Made by a program: the position numbers and the translations under genes. Positions 9,422-20,491 of a DNA stretch of 60,000 nucleotides are shown here, one piece after another. Every line of letters starts with the position of its first letter. Position 1 is the first letter of the stretch. The DNA is from Cryptomeria japonica (taxonomy: Eukaryota > Streptophyta > Pinopsida > Cupressales > Cupressaceae): assembly GCF_030272615.1 (NCBI RefSeq), contig NC_081405.1:313804235-313864234 (forward strand), read 5' to 3'. The notes below the pieces were generated by a model, which worked only from the letters and a program-made list of their open reading frames with translations, had not been told where the DNA came from and did no database searches.

Positions 9422-12400
9422 TTAGATCAAATACCCAAGAAGAATGTGTTGAGGAATGTCACATACTTCCACAATATTATGATGAGCCCTAGTGTCAAAC
9501 GCCATATTAGCTAGAAAATCTGCCAGTTTATTCAATTCTCTAAAAAACAATGAGATAATGAGAAAGTATCAAAGAAGGACAATTTCTCCAAAAATATGAT
9601 CAATAATATATTTCAAGTGCCAGTAGTTACTTTTATAGCTCAAAACACTTTGAATGATGACCATCGAATCCCCTTGAACCAAAAGATTTTTAATCCCTAA
9701 AGAAATAGCCAAATCAATCCCAACGGACAAAGCTTGACATTCAGCAAAATTATTTGACTGAGAACCAAGGGCATGACATTGAGTAGCTATAAGGCCTGCA
9801 GTATGGTCAAAAATGGCCATACCGACCCCACCCAAACCTAGATTACCCCTAGAGGCCCCATCAAAATGAAGCTTAAAATGGCCTAGGGGAGGAGGATCCC
9901 ATCTAGCAGCAAGTCACTTATTACTAATAGCCAGACTTCTTGTAATAGACCCATGAGAAGGGATGGCAGAAAGAGACTTCCATGTCCTTGTAATCCTGCC
10001 ATCTCAATGAGAGAAAGAGGTCAGATTTTCCAACTTCTTATGAATATATGATAAAGCCACCTCCGAGATAGAAGCCTCTATCTTAACTAAAATGTCAGAA
10101 ACCGAGGCAGATGATTTTCTAAAAATCCTATTTTTTCTTTCTAACCATATGTTCCAAATGATAATTGATGAAGAAATGAGTCAGAGACAGGCATAAAAGG
10201 ATGAGGAGAACAAGATAGGCCAGGCTCTAAAGTGGGAAAGGAGGTTCTTGCCAATAACAAATGACAACCTTAGTTTCTCAAATAGCCATTTCCAACAACC
10301 AAAGGCAAAATCACAATGAAGGAACAGGTGAGAGGACGATTCCAAATTCTTATTGCACAAAACACAAGGGAAAGCAACAGCCAAACCCATCCTATCCAGT
10401 CTCATCCTAGTAAGAACCTTGTCTTCAACAGCAAGCCAATCAAATGCTCCAGCCTTCGGGAGGCAAGCTAGATGCCAGAATAATTTATAGGTCCAAGAGG
10501 AAAAATCCTTAGCTGGCATAAGAGAATTATATCCATCTTTCACTGAATACTTGCCAGAAGTGCTCTTAGTCCAGATAAGCTCATCTTCCCTCTTATACAA
10601 GATGATAGTTCTATCTTTGAGGATAGAACAAAACTCTACTTTCAGGCTGGGAATAACATTCAGGTAATTACCTGATTTCCATTTAGCCATCTTCACTTGT
10701 CCAATATGTACAATTTCAAAATAATCAGACAAGAAAACCCCCCATCTGTCCATAAGGATTGATTTTAATGGAGACCAATCCCTAATGGAATCCAAAGGAC
10801 AATAACCATTCCAAGCATCATCCCAAAATCTAACTTTACTCCCATTATGCACAACCCAAGACAAGTGTGGCAATAGTACACTTCTACATTTCACCAAAAA
10901 ATTCCAAATAGCCGATCCCCAGGGCAAATTTGAGGCTCGGAAAACAAACTCTCTAGCTCCATTATGAAGATATTTAGCATACGTGATCTTAGCCCAAAGG
11001 GAATCTAGATTATCATACAATTTCCACACTAACTTAGCCCCCAAAGCTAGATTCTGATTCTCCAAACTTTGAATTCCAGACCCCCCAAGATCTTTAGGAA
11101 GACAAACCTTGTCCCAAGCTAACAAGGGTATCCTAGATTTCCCATCCTTATTATTATTCCAAAGAAAAGATCTCAGAATATCTTTTAAATTGACAAGGAT
11201 AGCCTTGGGAGCTTTTAGAATTGACATTAAATAGATTGGTACCGCATTCAACACAGACTTAATTGGAACAATTTTCCCAGCCATAGTGAGTCATTTATGA
11301 TTCCATGACAAAAATTTCTTTGAAACCCCTGAAATTATCTTGTCCCAAAAACCCACCTTATCCTTTTTAACAAAAAAGGGGATCCCAAGGTAGCTGCATG
11401 GGAAATCCCCAAGTTGGAAACACCAGAACTTCTGAAGCTTATCCTAAATCAAAGATTGAGTATTTAGGAAGAATATCTTAGATTTGTCCTTATTGACCTT
11501 TTGACCCAAGAATGAAACATAATTTCTAACCACCTGATCTATAACTCTAGCCTCCTTCAAAGTTGCATTACCAAACAAAAGGGTGTCATCGGAAAAAAGG
11601 CAATGGGAGATCCTTTGATCAAAGTTTTGAATTTTGATACCCTTCCATAAACCATTCACACAAACTGACCTGATTGCCCAACTCAAAGCTTCAGCTAATA
11701 ATATAAACAAGAAAGGGGACAATGAATCCCCTTGCCTTAGACCCCTAGAAGAGTGGAAGAACCCACAAGGAGACCCATTAACAAGGACCGAGAATCTAGC
11801 CGAGGAGATACAAGACATGATCCATTTTATCCAAGCCATAGAAAATCCCAACCTTGACAAAACAACTTTTAACGCATTCCATTCGACCCTGTCATAAGCC
11901 TTCATCATATCTAGCTTTAGGATCATGGCAAGGTATTTCTGAACTGAAATTGAATGTAGCACCTCATGGGCAACTATAGCCCCCTCAGAAGTTTCCCTTT
12001 GTGGAACAAAACCTCCTTGTTCAATGGAGATTAATTTTGGTAAAAGTTTGGCCAGTCTCATAGAAATCACTTTGGCAAAGATCTTGTAGAGGGTGTTCCA
12101 TAAGGCTATAGGATGAAAAATCTGCAAAAGTTTTAGGGTCCTCCTTTTTGGGTAGAATAACTATCAAGGTAGTATTTAATTCTTTAAGAATTGACCTATT
12201 TCACCTAGCTTCCTCTAGAGCCAAAAGAACATCTGGACCCACAAAATCCCAACATTTCTAGAAGAATAAAGAAGTGAAACCATCAGGCCCAGGCGCCTTA
12301 TCTGGATTCATAGCAAAAACTGCCCCCTTAACCTCATCTAATGAAAAAGGAGACATTAACATTCTATTGTCATCAGGAGAAACTAGAGAGGGAATGTGAG

Positions 12401-13682
12401 AAGAAATATTGGTAGGGGCATCGATATTCTCAGATGAAAGAAGATTCTTGAAAAACTTTACCACTTCCTTAGAGATGTCCTCTGCCTCAGAGAGAATATT
12501 CCCATGACAATCCTATATACAAGAAATCCTACTCCTGACCCTTTTCAATTTAGTGGTAGCATGAAAAAAAATTGTATTTTTATCCCCATCGGCTAGCCAG
12601 AGCTCCCGAGATTTTTGTCTCCAATATACCTCGTCTCTTGCCAAAATTTCTTCTAACTCATTCCTAAGAGACTTAATTTCATCAAACACCCTAGACCCCA
12701 TACCATGAAGCATCACATGCCTATTCAAAACATCAATCATATCCAAGATCCTTTGCTTTTCTTCAAAGATATTTTTGAAATGCAGAACATTCCAGTCCCT
12801 GATATTTTTTTTTAGAAAACTGATCTTCTTGGCAATCTGATACATTCTATATCCTCTAATAAAAGGAGCTTCTTCCCACCATTGTCGTAGGAGGGAAAGA
12901 AAAGAAGGATCCCTAAACCACATGGGTTCAAAATTAAAAGGCAATTTGTGAGAAGGTCTGTCTCTTACAACAGAAAGGGAAACTGGGAAATGATCAGACC
13001 CAGTCAGGGGAAGGATAGAAGAAAAAAACTCAATATTTGAATCAATCCAATTGGAGGATAGTAAAAATCTATCCAATCTTTCCACAATTTGAGAAAAAAT
13101 CTTCCTCATGTTTGTCCATGTGAAAATACCATTATTTGGCTTACAATCAAAAAGAGACATATATGAAGTGAAAACATTAAAGTCATCCATAGACTTCTTA
13201 CTCGGACAAATACCCCTTGATTTTTCACCTAAATCCAGAATTGCATTAAAATCCCCCCCAAAAATAATAAAATATTGATTCCCAAGGGGGGATGAGACCC
13301 TAATGAGTTCTCACCAAAGGTTGTATTTAGCCGAGACACCTGAGGGAGCATAAATATTAAACATCCATACTTTAAACCTAGAATATTTGTGTGACACTAA
13401 TGATAACATCCAATTAGGGGTAGAGGCGACCAATTTTACATCAACCACGAAATCATTCCATAACAGTGCCAAGCCACCCAAAGCCCTAGAGGCCGAGAAA
13501 GACAGAAACTTCCATCTCTTCCAAGAAGAAAATACAAACTCAGAATTCTCCAAAGAAAGCTTAGTCTCTTGGAGCACTCCTATATCCCACTTAACCAAGT
13601 CTAATTGAGACTTGATCAAGCATCTCTTGTTAGGGGCATTTAAGCCCCTAACATTCCATGAGATGATCCTCATTGCCCTCAA
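9422..13682 (-). pseudogene. LINE ORF2: endonuclease, reverse transcriptase, RNase H
   Basis: The start at 13682 gives MRAMRIISWNVRGLN, the beginning of the APE-type endonuclease. QETK, GGDFNAILDLGEKSRG and GSDHFPV are the further endonuclease motifs. RT follows, with NPDKAPGPDGF (about 12320), KLDMMKAYDRVEW, GLRQGDSLSPFLF and the catalytic LFSDDTLLF (about 11590). A Cys/His zinc-binding region (CVLCNKNLESSSHLFLHC, about 10340) and a plant-type RNase H (LHFDGASRGNLG, AECQAL, VQGDSMVI, ADFLANMAF; 9880-9450) complete it. The natural stop is TAA at 9422-9424. It would nick target DNA and copy LINE RNA in the nucleus. Several stops and at least one frameshift inactivate it. The order and length fit plant L1 LINEs that carry RNase H. 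Confidence 0.9.
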
Positions 13683-13791
13683 AGGGAGTGTGACACTCCC
13701 CTCTTTACATCCTTAGGGGAAGAGCTTTCTTCCCCAAAACTTTTATTTAAGCTCCTTTTGACCGCCACAAATCTAGTGACCGGAGGACTAA

Positions 13792-15891
13792 TTACACACT
13801 TCTTTTCTTTTTGAAGGAGCTCGAGCCATGGACACTATTTTTCCCTTTACCCAAAGACAAGGTTGAAGCCTTCTTGATCCCAAGGGAAGCAGACAAAACT
13901 TATTGAATGCCTGCATCAATTTCCAATTGAGTTTTTATGTTTTTAGGAGGTCTACCCCTACCCAGAGACACAAAAGAAGTAGGGAATTTCAACTCAACTT
14001 GGGCAATAGGAGGACCAATGGGAATTTTAACTGAGGTCGACTGAGGAGAAGCCACCATTTCCTAGGGAACCACCCAATTTGAAGAATCATGGGTAACATT
14101 ACCAGGGACCTCAAAGGGATTAAAGGAAGGGGATAAAGGCAAACTCTTATGAATTAAATCCAGATCGTTCTCAATAGAACACATAATCTTATCCGAGACC
14201 TCTTCCTCTAAATGATCCTTATTTGATTTGAGCAAGTGCTCAACTTGCTGAACCATGTGTTCATCTGGAGAAATATCTAGAGACTCCTAAGGCACGCCAA
14301 ACTCCTTAATTAGCTCACTATATGTTAGCTCTTTAACCTTTTGAATTAGGGCAGCATCATCTAGGCTAAAAGAAAAAGTTTAACCCGGGGCAATCTCGCC
14401 TGAACCTACAATATTATGAGGGATATCCATATGACCACCCGACCCTTCTAAAGAACAAATGGCCTTATTACCTAAAATGCCATCAAGCTCCTCCTTCTGA
14501 GCCGAACAATGGTTGAGGCCTTGTGGGAGGGGAGGACAATTCTGGCTGACTAGTATAGAATTGCCACCTTGAGTCTAACAAATAGATTTAGAATTAATTA
14601 ACCCTTCCAAACCAACCTAATTTGAAGTGTTCACAGCACTCTCCAATTTGTTAGTGGAGGCTTTATGGAGAAATTGATCGGCATTATTGGGATCCTCCTT
14701 TGACTGATGATCAGGTTCAACTGAGACATAAGTAGGAGGGGCTTTCATAGGAATGGCATTCTGAGGGACATGCAAGCCTCCTTTATTATTTGTAACAGGT
14801 TTGGAAATATAATTACAAAAATCCATGAAAAGGGGCACATCCACAATAATCAAATTTTGAATAAGATCATTATCCGACTTTACAACAGATTGTTTCCAAA
14901 TACCCTCATTAGATTTGATGTTGCATGAAATCAAGCATACTGAAGAAGGGGAAACCAACACATAGATTTTTACTAGAACCTTCCCTTCCTCAAAAATAGA
15001 TTTAGATGTCAAAAACTTCCCAAAATTATCTCCTATAGATTTCAGCACTTCTAGATCCATGAATTCAAAGGGAAGCTGAGGCAATCCAAACCAAACCGGG
15101 AGAGTTTTAGGCTTGACCCAATCTGGGACAAAAAAGGGTTTCCAAACAGAGACCCTAAAAAAAATATTACCAAACTAGTGGAAAGAATCCTCAAGAACCT
15201 TATCCCTAAAATGGGGGGATTCAAAAACAAAAACACAGGAATTAAATGATAACAACTGAAAACAAATTAGTGCATGCCAACGTTTTCTCAACTTAGAATG
15301 CAACTTAGACAAATTGGTTTGAGGACCCCAGAATTCCCCCAACAAAGCAACCGAGTATAACTTGGAGGCCCTTTCTGCCACAAAAGAACCTCTAAAATCA
15401 AAACATGGCCATGGAAACCATACCTCTTTCGCCAGGGAGACATCCGCCATGTTACCTTTTTCCAGCCCTGAAACGGAGAGGGCTTTATTGCTCGAAACTG
15501 TCGCATCCTTGCCAGAGAGAACATAAGCATCTTTTTGTTTGATAGGCCCGGATGCCCTAGAAGTATCCTTGACTCTCACGGCCACCACTTTAGCAAAAGA
15601 TCAACTATCATGACTGGAGAGGCCTGTCTGCTTCCCAAAGTTATGCTTCCTTCCATTTCCACTGTGTCCTCACAGGTTAAAGCTCCCCATGCGATGACAC
15701 GAATTGTTCGTAAAAAAACTTTTAAAATATTTCGAAACTGGGTGAAGCCCCCTGAAATGCTAGCCTTGCTGTGGATCCCTGTCTTCCCATCGCCCTTTGA
15801 TAAAAACCCATTGGGGCACATGTGGCAGATCCTCCCATGCCACATCTGCCCAAGCACCTAGCCGCTTTCTGCCACTTAATTGCAAAGACAT
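13792..15891 (-). pseudogene. LINE ORF1: DUF4283-like RNA-binding protein
   Basis: The likely start is ATG 15891 (MSLQLSGRKRLG), 20 bp inside the LINE 5' end. The end is TAA at 13792-13794, 110 bp before ORF2. The middle (about 15330-15000) reads LHSKLRKRWHALICF, then SVWKPFFVPDWVKP and LPVWFGLPQLPFEFMD. These are the features of the DUF4283 domain of plant LINE ORF1 proteins, an RRM-like nucleic-acid-binding fold. The acidic C-terminal part contains GRGRPPK (about 13960), an AT-hook-like motif. I see no CCHC knuckle. Stops and frameshifts disrupt the 5' third. A second copy of the 5' part lies in the right LTR of C. Confidence 0.82.
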
Positions 15892-16979
15892 TGTATCCGG
15901 GTAAGGAATAATTAAGACCCCTTCTAGATTCTTCTAACCCCTTCCTAATTATCCTAATCCATCCCCTAATTATTGTCACATTCCTAAGCAACTTGGAGTC
16001 ACTTCTCAAAGACTCCAAAGTCTTTGAAAAGCATTAAATTCTTTATGTGCCCAACAAGCTAACCTCTAAAGTCTTCCAAACCACTAATGGCTCTTACATG
16101 ACCATTAATGGCTCTTACATAACCATTTATGGTTAAATCCACTTGCACCCATGGTTAGGGACTTTGACCCCTAACTCAACCTTCATGTAACCCATGTGTC
16201 TCCTCAAGCATTTTTGCTTTGACCATGGTTATCCTCACTAACTCTTGCACAAGAGTTTATCCATTGGATAAAAGCATTATTCTTTGAATAATGAATTTAT
16301 CCATTCAAGTCAACATTAACCTTACCTCCCAAGTTGACCCTCAGGTCATGTCAAGCATTTAATGCTTCTTCCCTCTCCTCTCAACCCATCTCATGTTGAC
16401 ACTTGTCATCCTGGGATTGGGTTGAAAGTCCTCACATGGATCTTAAACCCTTCAATCTTGACCCTTGTTGAGATTACTCAATCTCAACCATCCATTGCTC
16501 CATTTTTCCTATGAAAACTTGTATGCATTTACATTATAGTCATTGTTAGAGAGCATTTAGTATAAATCAATCATATTCACTCTTTTGGTTTAAAATCAGC
16601 ACTAGCTAATTAGATAATCTCTTATTTTAGCTTTTGTTCACACTTGCATAGCATTAGATTAATCATTTTCAATCTTGAATCTCCATAAGGCATCCATAGT
16701 GCAAAAAGTTGTTGAGAGCTACACTAATTTGGAACTTGGAGAGGAGAGGAACAAGGGAGGAGGAGCTACAAGCATGGTGGAAGGCATTTGGAGATGCCTT
16801 ATAATATTTGCTTTCATTGTCAAATGATTTATTATGTTTTTAGTGTCTCTCTTGGTATGCCTACTTAGACTAGTCTTTGGTTGATTAACACTAACAGTTC
16901 TTTGTTTCTTGTTGTTTCTCTTATGTGTTATACCACCACAGGTTTTTGTCTAACATCTCTCATTTTGCATAGCATCATT

Positions 16980-16995
16980 TGGTGAACCCAACGTG
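16980..16995 (+). other. Primer binding site of element C
   Basis: TGGTGAACCCAACGTG starts three bases after the LTR end. CCCAACGTG resembles the tRNA-Lys type PBS, but the two extra As make the tRNA assignment uncertain. Confidence 0.75.
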
Positions 16996-17047
16996 AATCG
17001 AAGAGCAACTTTTTTTTTAAAAACCACTAATTTTTTAATGTTTTAAT

Positions 17048-17340
17048 TGGCACGCAGGTCACGCTATTGCGCTTTTGTTCACACTTTAGCGCTATCACCA
17101 TTTAGTATTTTAGTGCTATTGTTCCTCCAGTAGCGCTATTGTCCCAAAATTAGTGTTTTTGTTTATAGTCTAGCGTTATTGACCCTGAAGTAGTGCTATT
17201 GTTCCAGTATTAGCGATGTTGACTCTCTGTGACATAATTTATTTTAGCACTTTTGTACTTACTGTCCTACTTTCGTGTTAAATAGCGTTTATGCTCTCAC
17301 ACAGAGTGGCACTATTGTAACAGAGAGTTGTAAAAAATAC
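17048..17340 (+). repeat. Array of TAGCGCTATTG-like motif, left end of element C
   Basis: About a dozen degenerate copies at 20-25 bp spacing, for example TAGCGCTATC, TAGTGCTATTG, TAGCGCTATTG, TAGCGTTATTG and TAGCGATGTTG. The core TAGCGCTA is palindromic. Most variants are explained by C-to-T or G-to-A changes at CpG. The array starts about 50 bp after the PBS. The same motif, inverted, fills 56960-57350 near the other end. Confidence 0.8.
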
Positions 17341-20300
17341 CCTGTAACCGAAAAATCAAAAAAAATTAGGCTTCCAAAGGCCCACCATGTATGCATATTT
17401 TACTAACTTTTTGCTTTTTGTGCAAGTTTGAACTAACCCCATTTTCTTAGGATTTGAGAAATTCACTTCCTTTTATTGCAAGTTAAAAATTGAACTCAAA
17501 CTTTATTTTGGTGTTTAAAACTCAACAAGACAAATTTTGATTTTCTTGCATCAACTCAAACTAAAATTCATAATCCACACTTTGTATTTGGGAAAAATAA
17601 AAAGAACAAGCCACTTTTCTTTCAAACTCAATGCGATTTACTTCAAGCAAACGTGTTTTTCATTTAGTTGAGCAGGATTTCAATTTCCTAGTTTACTCAA
17701 CATATTGCCTTTGAAGGATAAAAAGAACACCATGATTGTTGGAGCAACATCTCCAAATAGTTAGATCATATTGTGATCATGAGTTAAATAGAACAAGTGT
17801 CTTTTGTGTTTGGCACACTTGTGCAAAACATTTGTCGAGTGGTCCTACTTCTAACACACACTATCCTCTCCCTTGGTTTTCATGGTCCTAGGTGCAAGAG
17901 AAAAGTGTTAGTAACACTCAAAGTTTATCTTTCTAAGAGAGGCCTACCAAGAGACACATCACTCTTGGGAATGACCTCGCGCAGTAAATCCTTCGAGCCA
18001 CTATAGAAATTAGCTGTGAGCGAAATTTGTAGCCTTGGGTATAGTTGTTCCTACAGTGTAACTTGCTGAAAGGACAAATGGGCCCCACCACAAGTTACAA
18101 GGCTCTTAAGTGAGTCACTGTAGAATGAAATTATGTCCAAAGACATCAAAAATTACTAAACACCTTTAAGTAGTAGCCCACACGTTATGTTGATTGAGGA
18201 TATTTGTGAGAAGTTAAGTGCAAGAGTATAGAAGGTTTTTCTATCAAGATACTCACCATACATATTTCCTTGAGTAGAAACATAGCTTTTTGAAAGGCTA
18301 CTTGTAGCTTGATGAAAGTGGTGACTCCCCCATCATAGGGATCATCTATTTGTTATGCTCATGCAAGACTTATTATATCACATCTTTACCTGACACGGCG
18401 GGATTCATAAGGTATGTAGTACCAAAGTTGAAGAAATATCAAGATGTGGGCTAAAATTATCGCAACTGGCCATTTCACCTTAGGGATAAAGTGTGTTTGA
18501 AGTGTCTTCGTTTTGTGTCAACACTAGTGATAAACTGAGCCAACTTCAGGCTTCTTTAGAAAAACATACTCAAAAAAAAAAAAACATTTGGAAGGAAAGG
18601 GTCATAAAAGTCCAAAGATTGGGTTGATCTAGACCCACACTTATTTGTGCCTTTTGAGGCAACATTCTTGTGTTTGTGTGCTTGCTTTGTTTTCTTGTCA
18701 AAGAAAAACCAAAAATCCAATTCCAAAACAAGTACTCATCCAACACAGAATTTTCACAAACATTTTTCAAATACCAACAAAGATCAAAAAAAAAAAAGTG
18801 CAAACCGCAAAAGTATCAAACTATATGACCATTCTTCACATCTTGAGAAAGAAGAATCTTCATCAACATATCAACTTGAAGAAAATACCATTGATCTCAA
18901 AGGCTTTCATCAAAAGAGGGAAATTCTTCTATCTTAATAGACAAATCTTTGTCCCACATAGAACCTTCTTATGTCACATGCATCTATATCTTCAAGGAAA
19001 ATCCAACGAGTTTGATCAAGAGTCTTTAAACTGCAGAGCTTTTTCTCAATATAGAGCTTTGAGTTATCATAAAAACAAGGGAGGCAAAATCAATCCTGCC
19101 TTCTTTCCAAACATTTGCATCACATATAACTCAGCTAGAGAAGAACCACCAACCCCTGAAAGAGAAGAGGAAGAGTTTGTTCCTTTTGTGACACTCAGTT
19201 TCTATTGAAGTTAACATTTCATCCATTATCACATTCACACATCATCTATCCATTCCAACTCTCAAAACATCAAGAGGTTTTTGTACTAAGTTCTCTTTCG
19301 ATATTGCTTGAATCAAGCACAATACGTCACTTTTTAGAGTGTCTCTACATCTAGGATAAACTCTTCCTAAGCTACATTTCTACGCAGGTTAAAACTAGTC
19401 TATGAGTGAATCCTCTCATTACTAAGTAGTTGGGTCTGTAACACATCTTAGATCTTGTTGACAGGTGTTTTGACACACTCACCAATAGTGAGGTAGTTTA
19501 TGCAAACACTCAACACCTCTCATGAAAATAACGAGTCTGAAAGAACTCACTACTCCAAGGTCTATATAGTCAGGTCTCAACGGTGATGGGAAGCTCAATG
19601 GTTGATGTGGTTATACCTGTAAAGGGGCCTGTTGGTTAGAACTAAATCTCGTTGGTTACGAATAACTACACTTCCTCTCTTTTTTTATTTTTATCGTTTA
19701 AGATTCTCTGGGAAATAAAATACAAAGCATAAAGGGAAATAAGAAAATAACAATAAAGACCAATATAATGACAACTTAATGAACTACTCAATTAGTTCCC
19801 TATAATCCAAGAAATTATCAAATATTATCCAAGTTAGCATTCAACAACGGACCTCCAGCAAACCTCCAAAATCATCAATTTCACAAGTCTATGGAAATAA
19901 AAATCATCAACAATGTGGCCTATCACAATAGTTCTCATACACCACTGACGTGCGCAATATGATTCATAGAGTGATAGACAAAAAAGATTAAACCACGTTG
20001 CTAACTCAAAATAATAGACGTTACTAGATTACACAGAACAATTTGGTAGAATATAAACGTAGATCAGGCAATCTACAAGCTGCTTTTCATATTAATCTCC
20101 ATGAATGTATAACAAAAATAACTCAAACTTCTTAATCAATCTGCAAAATATTCTAAAATCTCTAAGTAGGCCACAAATCATCAATTTCGGACCCTTACAA
20201 ATGAATCCAACTTCTCAATTTATAGAAGTTCTTTACCCTACTATCTAGGAAATAACTCTATCTAATTTAAGAATTGATCCTAGGAGTCGCAGTTAACTTG

Positions 20301-20491
20301 CAAGTTTCTGCCTTGATACTCCCCTTAACAACTACAAAATCGGGATTGCATGAGCACTACAAAGACCCTGCTAGGTGAGCCACATTTTTGTAATCACGCA
20401 GAATTTCTCTCAAAATTGGAACTCGAGTAGGAGTAGTAGTTTAAAATACAAGAAAAATCTTTGCTATCTTTAGCAATTGTGTGCTTATCTT
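17341..20491 (+). other. Long 5' leader of element C
   Basis: About 3.1 kb between the motif array and the antisense accessory ORF. It is mostly without convincing coding potential. The one longer open stretch is listed separately (18645-19208). Short A-rich tracts occur at 18571 and 18787. No splice site, hairpin or repeat stands out by eye apart from these. Confidence 0.5.
18645..19208 (+). CDS. Uncertain small ORF in the leader of element C
   Basis: An open frame of 187 codons begins MCLLRQHSCVCVLALF and ends in an acidic Pro/Glu stretch (REEPPTPEREEEEF). A second frame from 18647 (96 codons) overlaps it and reads as a polar, Lys/Ser-rich peptide. In this AT-rich leader such a length is only mildly unexpected. 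No domain is recognised and no second copy is available for comparison. It could be a leader ORF or chance. Confidence 0.2.
   Translation: MCLLRQHSCVCVLALFSCQRKTKNPIPKQVLIQHRIFTNIFQIPTKIKKKKVQTAKVSNYMTILHILRKKNLHQHINLKKIPLISKAFIKRGKFFYLNRQIFVPHRTFLCHMHLYLQGKSNEFDQESLNCRAFSQYRALSYHKNKGGKINPAFFPNICITYNSAREEPPTPEREEEEFVPFVTLSFY

Larger units (their letters stand above)
7329..15911 (-). mobile_element. L1-type LINE with RNase H, nearly full length
   Basis: Minus-strand element of about 8.6 kb inserted in the 5' LTR of C. From 5' to 3' it has a short 5' UTR, ORF1 (15891-13792), ORF2 (13682-9422; endonuclease, RT, zinc-binding region, RNase H), a 2-kb 3' region and a short poly(A) seen as eight Ts at 7329-7336. 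No clear target site duplication is seen. The right junction (15911/15912) is the same as that of the LINE fragment in the other LTR of C. Confidence 0.88.
7014..16977 (+). repeat. 5' LTR of element C, split by a LINE
   Basis: It starts TGTAGTCACA at 7014 and ends GCATCA at 16977, three bases before the PBS. The parts are 7014-7328 and 15912-16977. They match 57888-58202 and 59103-60000 of the right LTR. Compared with the right LTR, about 70 bp next to the LINE 3' end are missing. A 33-bp segment that contains the TATA box is missing near 16510. Confidence 0.88.
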
